DNA of 64,000 nt from an uncultured Acetatifactor sp. GTDB lineage: Bacteria > Bacillota > Clostridia > Lachnospirales > Lachnospiraceae. The notes below the pieces were generated by a model that saw only the letters and a program-made list of their open reading frames with translations, was not told the origin of the DNA and ran no database searches. Shown in pieces: positions 37,115 through 46,438 of the stretch. The stretch covers positions 81,385 through 145,384 of the forward strand of contig CANQNT010000005.1 in the NCBI GenBank assembly GCA_947625255.1. Direction: 5' to 3'. The translations under genes and the position numbers were made by a program. How positions within the stretch are numbered: position 1 is the first letter of the stretch; each line of letters starts with the position of its first letter.

Positions 37115-37335
37115 GTCGATGGCTCATTTGGGTTATAGGCCGTATGTGGCATCAGGAGCGGCCGCCTCTGATATCGGGCTGCCGATTTGCGGGGTGGTTT
37201 GGCCGTGTTTCGGAATGGAAACGGCAGATCCCGTGCGGGAGGCGTTTGCTTTACAGTGGGAGCAGCGCGGAACTCTGGGTTGTGCGTGCCGCAGATGGTA
37301 CGATGGGATAAGACGGGATAAGATAGGAGATTGCC

Positions 37336-37824
37336 ATGGAGAGACGAGATAAGGTGAATTATTATTTGGACTTGGCGGATATCGTGTCCCAACGGGGCAC
37401 TTGTCTAAGGAGACGTTATGGAGCGGTAATCGTTAAAAATGACGAGGTGATTTCCACGGGCTATGTGGGTGCTCCCAGGGGGCGGAAAAATTGTACGGAC
37501 ATGGGGTATTGTATGCGCCAGAAGCTGCGGATTCCCAGGGGAGAACGCTATGAATTGTGCCGCAGCGTCCACGCCGAGACCAATGCGATCATCAGCGCCT
37601 CCCGGGACAAGATGATCGGAAGCACCTTGTATCTGTCCGGAAGAGAAGTGGATACGGGGGAATATGTCAAGAATTCCTGTAGTTGTTCCATGTGCAAGCG
37701 CCAGATTATTAACGCGGGAATTGAAAAAGTGGTCATCCGGGATACCCAGGATGAGTATCGTGTGATTAAGGTGCAGGATTGGATTGAAAATGATGAGTCT
37801 CTGGATGGAACTTTTGGTTATTGA
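37336..37824 (+). CDS. Cytidine/deoxycytidylate deaminase family protein
   Basis: A 162-residue zinc deaminase. CRSVHAETNAI carries the zinc histidine and catalytic glutamate and CSCSMCKRQIINAGIEKVV the two zinc cysteines, in the arrangement of dCMP deaminases (ComEB type), which feed dUMP to thymidylate synthesis. Nucleotide preference is inferred. GATAGGAGA precedes the ATG. The 220 bp upstream to prmA holds only short open frames that I do not consider genes. Confidence 0.88.
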   Translation: MERRDKVNYYLDLADIVSQRGTCLRRRYGAVIVKNDEVISTGYVGAPRGRKNCTDMGYCMRQKLRIPRGERYELCRSVHAETNAIISASRDKMIGSTLYLSGREVDTGEYVKNSCSCSMCKRQIINAGIEKVVIRDTQDEYRVIKVQDWIENDESLDGTFGY

Positions 37825-37841
37825 GTGATCGGGGAAAGAAA

Positions 37842-38585
37842 ATGTATCAATTCTTTGTGGAACCAGGACAGATGAACGGCAGAGAAGTGGTGATTCTGGG
37901 AAATGATGTGAACCATATCAAGAACGTCCTGCGGATGAAGCCGGGTGAGGAGCTTGCCGTCAAAAGCGGTGAGGATGATCGGGAATATCGCTGCGGCATC
38001 GTGTCCCTGGAAGAGGACAGAATCGTCTGCCAACTGCGGTTTATCAAGGAAGCAGGGGTGGAACTTTCCGCCAGAATCCACCTTTTTCAGGGACTTCCCA
38101 AGGCGGACAAGATGGAGTTCATTATTCAGAAAGCGGTGGAGCTTGGCGTCTATGAGATCATTCCCGTAGCTGCCAGACGCTGCGTGGTCAAATTGAATAA
38201 GAAAAGGGCCTGTTCCAGGGCAGAACGTTGGCAGGCCATTGCGGAGGCCGCGGCAAAGCAGAGCAGGAGAGGAATCATTCCCATGGTGACGCAGATCTTG
38301 TCCTTTGACCAGGCGGTACGGAAAGCGGCGTCCATGGACGTGCGGCTGATTCCTTACGAATTGGCGAGGGACATGGCGCATACCAGAGAATGTATCGGAG
38401 CGATTGCGCCGGGTCAGGACGTGGCCGTCTTTATCGGTCCGGAGGGTGGTTTTGAAGAGGAGGAGATTCAGAAAGCCCTTTCCGCCGGGGTGGAGCCCGT
38501 GACACTTGGCAGACGTATTTTACGGACGGAGACCGCGGGGCTGGCTGTGATGGCATGGATCATGTATCATTTGGAGGAAGACTGA
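37842..38585 (+). CDS. rsmE: 16S rRNA (uracil1498-N3)-methyltransferase
   Basis: A 247-residue SPOUT-family methyltransferase. MYQFFVEPGQMNGRE begins the PUA-like domain; the knotted SAM domain has KADKMEFIIQKAVELGV, AAAKQSRRGIIP, FIGPEGGFEEEEI and GRRILRTETAGLAV. It modifies U1498 in the ribosomal decoding centre. The start is placed at the ATG at 37842 after GGGGAAAG; an in-frame GTG at 37821 overlapping the deaminase stop is the alternative. prmA and rsmE are often neighbours. Confidence 0.93.
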   Translation: MYQFFVEPGQMNGREVVILGNDVNHIKNVLRMKPGEELAVKSGEDDREYRCGIVSLEEDRIVCQLRFIKEAGVELSARIHLFQGLPKADKMEFIIQKAVELGVYEIIPVAARRCVVKLNKKRACSRAERWQAIAEAAAKQSRRGIIPMVTQILSFDQAVRKAASMDVRLIPYELARDMAHTRECIGAIAPGQDVAVFIGPEGGFEEEEIQKALSAGVEPVTLGRRILRTETAGLAVMAWIMYHLEED

Positions 38586-38777
38586 GATTGTACCCGGCTT
38601 AATGTCATTTGCATATATTATGATAGAAAGAAAAGGGATGCCGTGCCTTTGGCGTGTCTTTATATGAATAAGGATACTCAGGCTTGTACACCATCCTGAT
38701 AAGGATCAAAATGCTCCTGCGTCCGTCACCCTTGGTTTTTTGAGAGGATGCTGGAGCTCCTGAAAAGGAGACTATTT

Positions 38778-39941
38778 ATGGAAGTTTATCTTGACAATTC
38801 CGCCACGACAAGGGTGTTTCCGAAAGTGGCGGAATTGATGACTCAGATTATGTGCGTGGATTATGGCAATCCATCCAGTCTTCATACCAAAGGCGTTGCC
38901 GCGGAGCAATATCTGCGCTATGCCTCTCAGACCCTGGCCCGCATTTTAAAAGTAGGGGAAAAGGAGTTAATCTTTACTTCCGGCGGGACGGAATCCGACA
39001 ATCTGGCTTTGATTGGAACGGCGTTTGCCAATCACCGTCGCGGCCGTCATATCATCACCACCCAGATTGAGCACCCCGCCATATTGCAGACCTGCGCTTA
39101 TCTGGAATCCTGCGGTTTCCGCGTGACTTACCTGCCTGTGGACGGAAGCGGCCGCGTTCGTCCGGGGGATTTGCAGCGCGCCATGTCTCCGGATACGGTT
39201 TTGGTATCCGTGATGCATACCAACAATGAAATTGGCTCCGTGCAGCCGATTGCGGAAATCGGGGCTTTGATTAAGAGAATGAATCCCGGAACCTTGTTTC
39301 ACGTGGATGCGGTCCAGGGATTTGGCAAAGAAAGGATTTATCCTAAAAGGATGAATGTGGACATGATGTCCGTCAGCGGACATAAGATCCATGGTCCTAA
39401 GGGAGTGGGTTTTCTCTATGTGAATGAAAAAGTGAAACTACAGTCCATTCTTTTTGGAGGAGGGCAGCAGAGGGGAATGCGTTCCGGCACGGAAAATGTG
39501 CCCGGAATCGCCGGTCTGGCCAAGGCGGCAGAGTTGATGTACGCTCATTTGGACGAGGATCGCCGTCGCCTGATGTACCTGAAAAACCTTTTTGTCGAGG
39601 AAGCCTGCAAAATCGAGGGCGTCTCTCCCAATGGCCTGCTCAATGGATCGGTCGAGGGAACCGCGCCCCATGTCATCAGCCTTTCCATTGCGGGAGTGCG
39701 CAGCGAGGTCATGCTTCATGCCTTGGAGGAGCGGGGAATTTATGTTTCCGCGGGGAGTGCCTGCTCCGCCCGTAAGCCGCAGCCTTCCGCTACCTTAAAG
39801 GCCATCGGCGTGGACAAAGATCTGCTGTCTTCCACGCTGCGGTTCAGCACTTCCATTTTTACCACGGAAGAGGAAATTCACTATACATTGAGCCAAATGT
39901 ATGATATGATTCCTATGCTGAGAAGATATACCAGAAAATAA
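38778..39941 (+). CDS. Cysteine desulfurase (NifS/IscS-like)
   Basis: A 387-residue PLP enzyme that removes sulfur from cysteine as persulfide. MEVYLDNSATTRVFPKV is the typical start; the PLP lysine is in SVSGHKIHGPKG (about Lys203) and the persulfide cysteine in SAGSACSARKP (about Cys329). AAGGAG precedes the ATG at 38778. The thiI gene follows 60 bp later, so the enzyme most likely supplies sulfur for tRNA 4-thiouridine, as NifZ does for ThiI in Bacillus. No iscU or sufU is adjacent. Confidence 0.93.
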   Translation: MEVYLDNSATTRVFPKVAELMTQIMCVDYGNPSSLHTKGVAAEQYLRYASQTLARILKVGEKELIFTSGGTESDNLALIGTAFANHRRGRHIITTQIEHPAILQTCAYLESCGFRVTYLPVDGSGRVRPGDLQRAMSPDTVLVSVMHTNNEIGSVQPIAEIGALIKRMNPGTLFHVDAVQGFGKERIYPKRMNVDMMSVSGHKIHGPKGVGFLYVNEKVKLQSILFGGGQQRGMRSGTENVPGIAGLAKAAELMYAHLDEDRRRLMYLKNLFVEEACKIEGVSPNGLLNGSVEGTAPHVISLSIAGVRSEVMLHALEERGIYVSAGSACSARKPQPSATLKAIGVDKDLLSSTLRFSTSIFTTEEEIHYTLSQMYDMIPMLRRYTRK

Positions 39942-40001
39942 GGGAAAGAGAAAGTGTTCGCCTGGCCCCGGCCGGGAAAAGACAAAGGAGAGAAATCAGT
40001 T

Positions 40002-41180
40002 ATGTTCACGGCTTTTTTGATAAAATATGCGGAAATCGGAGTCAAAGGCAGAAATCGTTATTTGTTCGAGGATGCGTTGGTGCATCAGATCAAATTTGCC
40101 CTTAAAAGCTGCGATGGCAAGTTCCTGGTCCATAAGACCCAGGGACGTATCTACGTGGATGCCCTGACGGAGTTTGATTTTGACGAGGTGGCAGCCAGAC
40201 TGCAGCAGGTTTTCGGCATTTCAGGGATCTGTCCCGTGGTTTATGTGGAGGATGAGGGTTTTGAAAAGCTCTGCCAAACCGTGATCGATTATCTGGCGGA
40301 GGTTTATCCGGACCGCCCTAAAACGTTCAAAGTGGCAGCCAGGCGTGCCCGCAAGGATTATCCCCTGGATTCCAACGAGATTAACGCTGATATGGGAGAG
40401 GCCATCCTGAACGCCTATCCGGAGATGAGGGTGGATGTCCATCATCCGGAGATGAAGCTGAACATTGAAGTACGTGAGAAAATTTATATTTATTCCGAAG
40501 TAATTCCGGGGCCGGGCGGTATGCCGGTGGGAACGGGCGGCAAGGGGATGCTTCTTTTGTCCGGAGGGATTGACTCTCCCGTGGCCGGCTATATGGTGGC
40601 AAAAAGGGGCGTGAAAATAGATGCCGTATATTTTCACGCGCCGCCCTATACCAGCGAACGGGCCAAGCAGAAGGTGGTGGATCTGGCGAGGATCGTTTCC
40701 CGTTTTACCGGGCCGATTTATCTGCATGTGATTAATTTTACGGATATTCAGCTCTATATTTATGAGAAATGTCCCCATGAGGAGCTGACCATCATTATGC
40801 GCCGCTATATGATGCGGATCGCGGAGCATATCGCCAGGGAAACGGGATGTCTGGGCCTGATCACCGGAGAGAGCCTGGGTCAGGTGGCTTCGCAGACTAT
40901 GGCCTCACTGGCGGTGACTAACGAGGTATGCACCTTGCCGGTCTATCGTCCCTTGATTGGCTTTGACAAGCAGGAGATTGTGGAAGTATCCGAAAAAATC
41001 GGAACCTTTGAGACATCCATCCAGCCATTCGAGGATTGTTGTACGATTTTCGTGGCCAAGCATCCCGTGACCAAGCCCAATGGAAACATCATTCGCAGGC
41101 ATGAGAGGAATCTTGAGGAGAAAATTGACGAGCTGGTGCGGACCGCTTTGGTAACAGAGGAACTGATTATCGTGGAATAG
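40002..41180 (+). CDS. thiI: tRNA 4-thiouridine synthase ThiI
   Basis: A 392-residue tRNA sulfurtransferase. The N-terminal ferredoxin-like and THUMP domains (AFLIKYAEIGVKGRNRY; RAFxx-type LQQVFGISGICPVV) are followed by a PP-loop ATPase (LLLSGGIDSPVAGYMVAKRG, Ser187 region) and TGESLGQVASQTMASL. The rhodanese domain of the Escherichia enzyme is absent, as in Bacillus, so sulfur must come directly from a dedicated cysteine desulfurase, encoded just upstream. AAAGGAGAG selects the ATG at 40002 over earlier in-frame codons. Confidence 0.95.
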   Translation: MFTAFLIKYAEIGVKGRNRYLFEDALVHQIKFALKSCDGKFLVHKTQGRIYVDALTEFDFDEVAARLQQVFGISGICPVVYVEDEGFEKLCQTVIDYLAEVYPDRPKTFKVAARRARKDYPLDSNEINADMGEAILNAYPEMRVDVHHPEMKLNIEVREKIYIYSEVIPGPGGMPVGTGGKGMLLLSGGIDSPVAGYMVAKRGVKIDAVYFHAPPYTSERAKQKVVDLARIVSRFTGPIYLHVINFTDIQLYIYEKCPHEELTIIMRRYMMRIAEHIARETGCLGLITGESLGQVASQTMASLAVTNEVCTLPVYRPLIGFDKQEIVEVSEKIGTFETSIQPFEDCCTIFVAKHPVTKPNGNIIRRHERNLEEKIDELVRTALVTEELIIVE

Positions 41181-41189
41181 ACATGGTTT

Positions 41190-41213
41190 GGGCCTGCCGC
41201 AAGCGACAGGCCC
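41190..41213. terminator. Hairpin between convergent thiI and the HPr-like gene
   Basis: GGGCCTG (41190-41196) and CAGGCCC (41207-41213) with a 10-nt loop that can pair further (CGC-GCG). The T tract is poor. Likely shared termination structure. Confidence 0.5.
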
Positions 41214-41252
41214 GGTTTCAATTTCCTATGTAGGGATGGAACGCTCCTGAGA

Positions 41253-41486
41253 TTACTGAATCAGATAGGGCTTGAGCGTCGCCATGATCTCGTCGAAGTT
41301 GTCTTCTGCATGGATATTCAGATCAATGGGTTTGGATAAATCCAGACTAAAGATTCCCATGATGGATTTTGCGTCGATTACATATCTGCCGGATACCAAA
41401 TCGAAGTCATAGTCGAATTTCGTAATGTCATTGACAAAGGACTTCACCTTGTCGATGGAATTTAATGAAATCTGTACAGTCTTCAT
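41253..41486 (-). CDS. HPr-like protein without catalytic histidine
   Basis: A 77-residue HPr-fold protein. The segment DAKSIMGIFSLDLSKPIDL matches the regulatory-serine region of HPr (Ser41 here, Ser46 in HPr), but the active-site loop reads LNSIDKVKSFVND with neither histidine nor the GLHARP motif, so it cannot relay phosphate. It may bind CcpA-like or HPr-kinase-like partners, or serve another regulatory task. An optimal AGGAGGTG ribosome binding site and a good promoter suggest strong expression. It is the second histidine-less HPr in the window. Confidence 0.8.
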   Translation of the reverse strand: MKTVQISLNSIDKVKSFVNDITKFDYDFDLVSGRYVIDAKSIMGIFSLDLSKPIDLNIHAEDNFDEIMATLKPYLIQ

Positions 41487-41557
41487 GGTAATTCACCTCC
41501 TTATACTCTGTTTTCCAGTGAAAGGAAAGCAGAAAGCATCCTTGCTTTAACGAACTT

Positions 41558-41586
41558 ATTTTACATAGAATGGTATGAAAAGTCAA
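41558..41586 (-). promoter_or_regulatory. Promoter of the HPr-like gene
   Basis: Minus-strand TTGACT (41581-41586), 17-bp spacer, TAAAAT (41558-41563), 70 bp before the start codon. Confidence 0.7.
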
Positions 41587-41619
41587 GGTGAAAACATTAC
41601 AAAAAAGGAAGAGTTTCCG

Positions 41620-42999
41620 ATGAAAAAAGTAGCATTACATAACCTTGGTTGCAAAGTAAATTCTTATGAAATGGACGTTATGCAACAAAAACTGCAGGAA
41701 AAGGGATATAAAATTGTTCCTTTCGATGCAGAGGCGGATATCTATATCATCAATACCTGCACAGTGACCAATATCGCGGACCGCAAGAGCAGGCAGATGC
41801 TGCACCGCGCAAGGGCCAGAAATCCCAGGGCCCTGGTGGTGGCCGTGGGTTGTTATGTGCAGACCGGCGGGGAAGAGGCGCTTCGGGACGGGAGCATTGA
41901 CCTGGCTATTGGCAATAACCGTAAAAAAGATCTGGTGGAAATCCTGGAGGCTTATTTGGATGGGAAAAATGAGGACAAGACGCTCCACGATACCACGATC
42001 ATTGATATCAACCGAAGCTGCGAATATGAGGAGATGACGCTGACCCAGACGGCTGAGCATACAAGGGCTTATATCAAAATTCAGGACGGATGCAATCAGT
42101 TTTGCTCCTATTGCATCATCCCATATGCCAGGGGGCGCGTGCGCAGCAGGCGTGCGGAGGATGTGGTGGCAGAGATTAAAGGGCTTGTGACCCAGGGCTA
42201 TCAGGAGGTCGTGCTCACGGGGATCCATATCGGCTCCTATGGCATCGACTTGGGAGAGAATGGGGAAGTGAAACTGGCGGGAGACAGTGAACGGAGAGAT
42301 TATGCGGGGAATTCCAGACTCGTTGATTTGGTGGAACGGGTTCATGAGATAGAGGGTTTAAAGCGGATTCGTCTGGGCTCGCTGGAGCCGAGAATCGTAA
42401 CAAAAGAAGCTGTCAGCCGTCTTGCGGCATTGGAAAAGCTTTGCCCCCATTTTCATCTTTCCCTGCAAAGCGGCTGTGATGAAACCCTGCGGAGAATGAA
42501 TAGACGTTACAATACCAGGGAATACTATGAAAGTGTGAAGCTTCTGCGGGAGGCTTTTGACCATCCGGCCATTACCACGGACGTGATCGTGGGCTTTCCC
42601 GGGGAGACGGAAGAGGAATTTCAGGACACGTACGAATTCCTGCAAAAAGTTCGTTTTTATGAGATGCATATTTTTAAATATTCCAGGAGAAAGGGCACTA
42701 AGGCGGCGGAAATGACGAATCAGGTTCCGGACGCGGTGAAAACGGAACGAAGCAATTGTCTTCTGGCGCTGGAGAGGCAGCAGTCCATGGATTTCCGCGG
42801 GCGCTACATAGGGAAAGAGACAGAGGTATTATTTGAAGAAATCAAGGAAGTGGACGGGCATAAACTATGGCTGGGCCATACCAGAGATTATGTAAGAGTT
42901 GCTCTGGAGGCGGAGGAAAGTCTGTCAAATTGTATGAGGAACGTCAGGATATCCGGCTTCTTGACGGATGAAATCATGAATTGCGATTCTTTGAATTGA
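41620..42999 (+). CDS. mtaB: tRNA ms2t6A methylthiotransferase MtaB
   Basis: A 459-residue radical-SAM enzyme adding a methylthio group to t6A37 of tRNAs. The N-terminal cluster-binding domain has HNLGCKVNSYEMDVM and NTCTVTNIADRKSRQ; the radical-SAM cluster cysteines are Cys158, Cys162 and Cys165 (CNQFCSYCIIPYARGRVRSR in part); a TRAM domain closes the protein. The frame opens at 41575, but AAGGAAG precedes the ATG at 41620, which gives the family start MKKVALHNLGCK. MtaB is distinguished from MiaB by the GCKVN motif. Confidence 0.93.
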   Translation: MKKVALHNLGCKVNSYEMDVMQQKLQEKGYKIVPFDAEADIYIINTCTVTNIADRKSRQMLHRARARNPRALVVAVGCYVQTGGEEALRDGSIDLAIGNNRKKDLVEILEAYLDGKNEDKTLHDTTIIDINRSCEYEEMTLTQTAEHTRAYIKIQDGCNQFCSYCIIPYARGRVRSRRAEDVVAEIKGLVTQGYQEVVLTGIHIGSYGIDLGENGEVKLAGDSERRDYAGNSRLVDLVERVHEIEGLKRIRLGSLEPRIVTKEAVSRLAALEKLCPHFHLSLQSGCDETLRRMNRRYNTREYYESVKLLREAFDHPAITTDVIVGFPGETEEEFQDTYEFLQKVRFYEMHIFKYSRRKGTKAAEMTNQVPDAVKTERSNCLLALERQQSMDFRGRYIGKETEVLFEEIKEVDGHKLWLGHTRDYVRVALEAEESLSNCMRNVRISGFLTDEIMNCDSLN

Positions 43000-43024
43000 T
43001 TTTTTAAACCAAATGAGGTAATAT
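42996..43024 (+). promoter_or_regulatory. Promoter of ireB-ruvX
   Basis: TTGATT (42996-43001, overlapping the mtaB stop), 17-bp spacer, TAATAT (43019-43024), about 90 bp before ireB. Confidence 0.55.
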
Positions 43025-43115
43025 ATTGATAATATGGAAATGTGCCGCAATGAGCGGATATCAGTTTTAGGGGCACAAATCACAGAATGGGGATTAAAGT
43101 TTTGGAGGGAACGGC

Positions 43116-43376
43116 ATGGATTTGGGAAATACACAATACTTCAATGTGGCAATAGAACCGGAAACCAGTGTGAAGATGGTATTGTCCACCGTATATGAGG
43201 CATTGACGGAAAAAGGCTATAATCCTGTGAATCAGATTGTGGGTTACATTATGAGCGGGGACCCTACTTATATTACCAGCCATAAGAATGCCAGGAATCT
43301 GATTATGAAAGTCGAGCGTGACGAGCTGGTCGAGGAAATTTTAAAACAGTACATCAAGAACAATCATTGGAAATAG
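43116..43376 (+). CDS. ireB: IreB family regulatory phosphoprotein (UPF0297)
   Basis: An 86-residue protein beginning [14 protein letters not shown]. Its enterococcal homologue IreB is phosphorylated by the PASTA kinase IreK on N-terminal threonines and limits cephalosporin resistance. [22 protein letters not shown] is the family's conserved core ([18 protein letters not shown]). The first conserved Thr region here reads GNTQYF. The order ireB-ruvX-DUF1292 is conserved in Firmicutes. GGAGGGAA precedes the ATG. Confidence 0.92.
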   Translation: MDLGNTQYFNVAIEPETSVKMVLSTVYEALTEKGYNPVNQIVGYIMSGDPTYITSHKNARNLIMKVERDELVEEILKQYIKNNHWK

Positions 43377-43386
43377 GAGGACGTCC

Positions 43387-43830
43387 ATGCGGATCATGGG
43401 ATTGGACTTTGGTTCTAAGACGGTGGGGGTAGCGATCAGTGACTCCTTACTTCTTACTGCCCAGGGAAAGGAGATCATTCGGCGCCAGGAGGAGAATAAG
43501 CTGCGCAGGACGCTGGCACGGATCGAGGAATTGATTGTAGAATACGAAGTCGGGGAGATTGTTCTGGGACTGCCGAAGAATTTGAACGCGACGGAGGGCG
43601 CCCGCGAGGCACTGACGGCGGAATTCAAGGAGAAACTGGAGAGAAGGACGGGGCTGCCTGTGTATTACTGGGATGAACGGCTGACCACGGTGGCGGCGGA
43701 CAAGGCCATGATGGAGGCCGGGATTCGCAGGGAGCACCGCAAAGAATATGTGGATAAGATCGCCGCTGTTTTTATTTTGCAGGGGTATTTGGACAGACGG
43801 GCCCGTGAAGCGGAAAACGGTGAGAAGTGA
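43387..43830 (+). CDS. ruvX: Holliday junction resolvase-like RuvX (YqgF)
   Basis: A 147-residue RNase H-fold nuclease. [17 protein letters not shown] has the first catalytic aspartate, [14 protein letters not shown] the core strand and [14 protein letters not shown] the Glu/Asp region. YqgF in Escherichia processes the 5' end of 16S rRNA; the resolvase name is historical. It lies 10 bp after ireB. Confidence 0.92.
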   Translation: MRIMGLDFGSKTVGVAISDSLLLTAQGKEIIRRQEENKLRRTLARIEELIVEYEVGEIVLGLPKNLNATEGAREALTAEFKEKLERRTGLPVYYWDERLTTVAADKAMMEAGIRREHRKEYVDKIAAVFILQGYLDRRAREAENGEK

Positions 43831-43857
43831 AAAACGCGGTGGGAAAGGAAGATTACC

Positions 43858-44112
43858 TTGGAGAAAATCGTATTTAAGCCGGACGGAGAAGAACCGGTGG
43901 AATTCTATGTGCTGGAGCAGACCACAATTGGCGGTGCCCAGTATATTTTGGTGACGGATAGTGAAGAGGGCGACGGAGAAGCTTTGATTTTAAAGGACTT
44001 GTCAAAGGAAGAGGATGAGGAAGGAGTTTATGTCATCGTATCCGATGATAAGGAGTTGGACGCGGTAGCGGAAATTTTTTCCAATATGTTGGACGACGTG
44101 GATTTGGTTTAG
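43858..44112 (+). CDS. DUF1292 family protein (YrzB-like)
   Basis: An 84-residue very acidic protein with the DUF1292 core (FYVLEQTTIGGAQYILV, then ALILKDLSKEEDEEG). Function unknown; it is conserved directly after ruvX. The start is TTG with AAAGGAAG six bases upstream; no ATG is available in the family-conserved position. Confidence 0.85.
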   Translation: MEKIVFKPDGEEPVEFYVLEQTTIGGAQYILVTDSEEGDGEALILKDLSKEEDEEGVYVIVSDDKELDAVAEIFSNMLDDVDLV

Positions 44113-44203
44113 ACGTCCGAAGCGGGTTTGGGACGGTTAGGCCCCGGTCCGGCTGATGAAGGCGCACGGCGGCGCGGGAATCTGATAACAGGAGGTAGAC
44201 TGA

Positions 44204-45877
44204 TTGGGAAATAAAGAGAATATGAGACGTTCCAGGCTGAAAATTATTCCGTTGGGAGGCTTGGAACAGATTGGATTAAACATTACTGCCTTCGAGTATG
44301 AGGACAGTATTATTGTGGTAGACTGCGGGTTGTCTTTCCCGGCGGACGATATGCTGGGAATCGATCTGGTCATACCGGATGTCACATACTTGGAAGATAA
44401 TATCGAAAAGGTAAAAGGCTTTGTCATCACCCATGGACATGAGGATCATATTGGCGCGCTGCCTTATGTGCTGCGCAGGATCAATGTCCCGATTTATGCC
44501 ACCAGGCTGACCATGGGGATTATCGAAAATAAGTTAAAGGAACATGAGTTGTTGGAGTCGGTGAAATGCGAAGTGGTGAAGTTTGGCCAGTTTGTACGGC
44601 TGGGAGCTTTCAACGTGGAGTATATCAAGACCAATCACAGCATCGTGGACGCGGCGGCCCTGGCGATTCATACGCCGGTAGGTGTGGTGGTACACACGGG
44701 GGATTTCAAGGTGGATTATACGCCCGTATTTGGCGATGCCATCGACTTGCAGCGCTTTGCGGAACTGGGCAAAAAGGGCGTGCTGGCGCTGATGTGCGAT
44801 TCCACCAATGCGGAACGGCCGGGCTTTACTCCCTCGGAGAAGACCGTAGGCCGGACCTTTGACAGCTTGTTCCAGGAGCATGAAGATACCAGGATCTTTG
44901 TGGCAACCTTTGCATCCAACGTGGACAGAGTGCAGCAGATTATTGACACGGCTTATAAGTTTGGAAGAAAGGTGGCGGTGGAAGGGCGCAGCATGGTGAG
45001 CATCATAGAGACCGCCATTAACCTGAATTGTATCCATATTCCGGAAAACACGTTGGTGGACCTGGATCAGCTGAAAAATTATCCGAATGAGCGCCAGGTC
45101 ATTATCACCACGGGAAGCCAGGGGGAGAGCATGGCGGCTTTGAGCCGCATTGCTTACAATGTGCACCGCAAGATCACTATTGGGCCGGGGGATACGGTGA
45201 TTTTTTCCTCTCATCCGATTCCGGGTAACGAGAAACCGGTAACGAAGATTATTAATGAGCTGTTAAGTAAAGGGGCCGACGTGGTGTTCCAGGATGCCCA
45301 TGTATCGGGCCATGCCTGTGAGGAAGAGATCAAGCTGATCTATACTTTGGTGCATCCACGCTATGCCATACCCGTGCATGGGGAGTACAAGCATTTAAAG
45401 GCGCAGGCGAAAATTGCCGACAGTCTGGGGATTGAGAAAGAAAATATCTTTATTTTGTCTTCCGGTGATGTGTTGGAGCTGGATGAGGAAAGCGCGGAAG
45501 TGTCAGGAAGAGTGCCGGTAGGCGCGATTCTGGTGGATGGTCTGGGCGTGGGGGATGTGGGAAACGTCGTCCTGCGCGATCGACAGCATTTGGCTGAGGA
45601 CGGAATCGTGATCGTGGTCATGAGCCTGGAACATGAATCGGGAGAATTGGTGGCAGGGCCGGATATTGTTTCCAGAGGTTTTGTTTATGTGAGAGAGTCG
45701 GACGAGTTGATTGAGGAAGCCCGTTCTATCGTGGATGTGGCGGTTTCCGCCTGCCTGGAGCGGGGGATTACAGACTGGGGCAAGCTTAAGAGTGCCACCA
45801 AGGATGCCCTGGGCGATTATATCTGGAAGAAGACGAAGCGTCGTCCTATGATTTTGCCGATCATTATGGAGGTTTGA
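44204..45877 (+). CDS. rnj: Ribonuclease J
   Basis: A 557-residue metallo-beta-lactamase/beta-CASP ribonuclease with 5'-to-3' exonuclease and endonuclease activity, central to mRNA decay and rRNA maturation in Gram-positives. KIIPLGGLEQIGLNITAFE begins the fold; the metal site is THGHEDHIGALPYVL, with SGHACEEEIKL and PVHGEYKHL of the beta-CASP part, and a C-terminal dimerisation domain. The start is TTG at 44204, selected by AGGAGGT eight bases upstream; the first ATG (44222) is too far. Confidence 0.95.
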   Translation: MGNKENMRRSRLKIIPLGGLEQIGLNITAFEYEDSIIVVDCGLSFPADDMLGIDLVIPDVTYLEDNIEKVKGFVITHGHEDHIGALPYVLRRINVPIYATRLTMGIIENKLKEHELLESVKCEVVKFGQFVRLGAFNVEYIKTNHSIVDAAALAIHTPVGVVVHTGDFKVDYTPVFGDAIDLQRFAELGKKGVLALMCDSTNAERPGFTPSEKTVGRTFDSLFQEHEDTRIFVATFASNVDRVQQIIDTAYKFGRKVAVEGRSMVSIIETAINLNCIHIPENTLVDLDQLKNYPNERQVIITTGSQGESMAALSRIAYNVHRKITIGPGDTVIFSSHPIPGNEKPVTKIINELLSKGADVVFQDAHVSGHACEEEIKLIYTLVHPRYAIPVHGEYKHLKAQAKIADSLGIEKENIFILSSGDVLELDEESAEVSGRVPVGAILVDGLGVGDVGNVVLRDRQHLAEDGIVIVVMSLEHESGELVAGPDIVSRGFVYVRESDELIEEARSIVDVAVSACLERGITDWGKLKSATKDALGDYIWKKTKRRPMILPIIMEV

Positions 45878-45994
45878 AGAAGCCGCGGTCCGGTTCGGGC
45901 ATGGCGGGAGATATTGGACATACAGGCTATGCCGGGCGTGAATGGCTGATTCCGATTGGCGGTATTATGTGGAAAGCGAAAGAGGTGAGATGGG

Positions 45995-46438
45995 ATGAAA
46001 GCGATAGATGTTCTTACCGCGATTTTTGGAACGGTTCTCAAGGTTGCCGTTGCTGTCATTGTGATCGTGTTGATTTATAAGGGGGCGTTATTTGGTTATG
46101 ATTATGGCTATCGGGTGTTTGCGGAACCTCCTTTGACAACCGGTGAGGGCAGGACGATCTTGTTCACGGTAACGGACGAGATGATGAGGTACATTGAGCA
46201 GGACGAGGAAAAGGCTTTGTCTCCCGGCGCTCTTTTGGATGCTTATAAGCTGGGGAAGCAAATGGGCGCCGTTTTGGAAAACAAGGGATTGATTCGGGAC
46301 CGTAACTTATTTGTGCTTCAGTTTTTGCTGTCGGAATACCGGGTGGATATTAAGCCGGGACAATATGAGATCAGCACTGCCATGACGGTGGATGAGATGC
46401 TGGAGATGATGACGGCAGGAACTGAGGAGGAAGAATGA
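45995..46438 (+). CDS. Short MltG/YceG-like membrane protein lacking the catalytic domain
   Basis: A 147-residue protein with one N-terminal membrane helix (VAVAVIVIVLIYKGALF) and a C-terminal stretch (NKGLIRDRNLFVLQFLL, then KPGQYEISTAMTVDEMLEM) matching the LysM-like N-terminal part of endolytic transglycosylase MltG. Full MltG has about 350 residues and a catalytic glutamate in the missing domain. It occupies the locus of Bacillus yrrL (mltG), upstream of yrrM. It may be a regulator or peptidoglycan-binding remnant. AAAGAGGTGAG precedes the ATG; it overlaps the next gene by four bases. Confidence 0.7.
   Translation: MKAIDVLTAIFGTVLKVAVAVIVIVLIYKGALFGYDYGYRVFAEPPLTTGEGRTILFTVTDEMMRYIEQDEEKALSPGALLDAYKLGKQMGAVLENKGLIRDRNLFVLQFLLSEYRVDIKPGQYEISTAMTVDEMLEMMTAGTEEEE

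Noticed and set aside
37119..37352. 77-residue frame between prmA and the deaminase gene
   Set aside because: No family features or proper ribosome binding site; overlaps the deaminase start.
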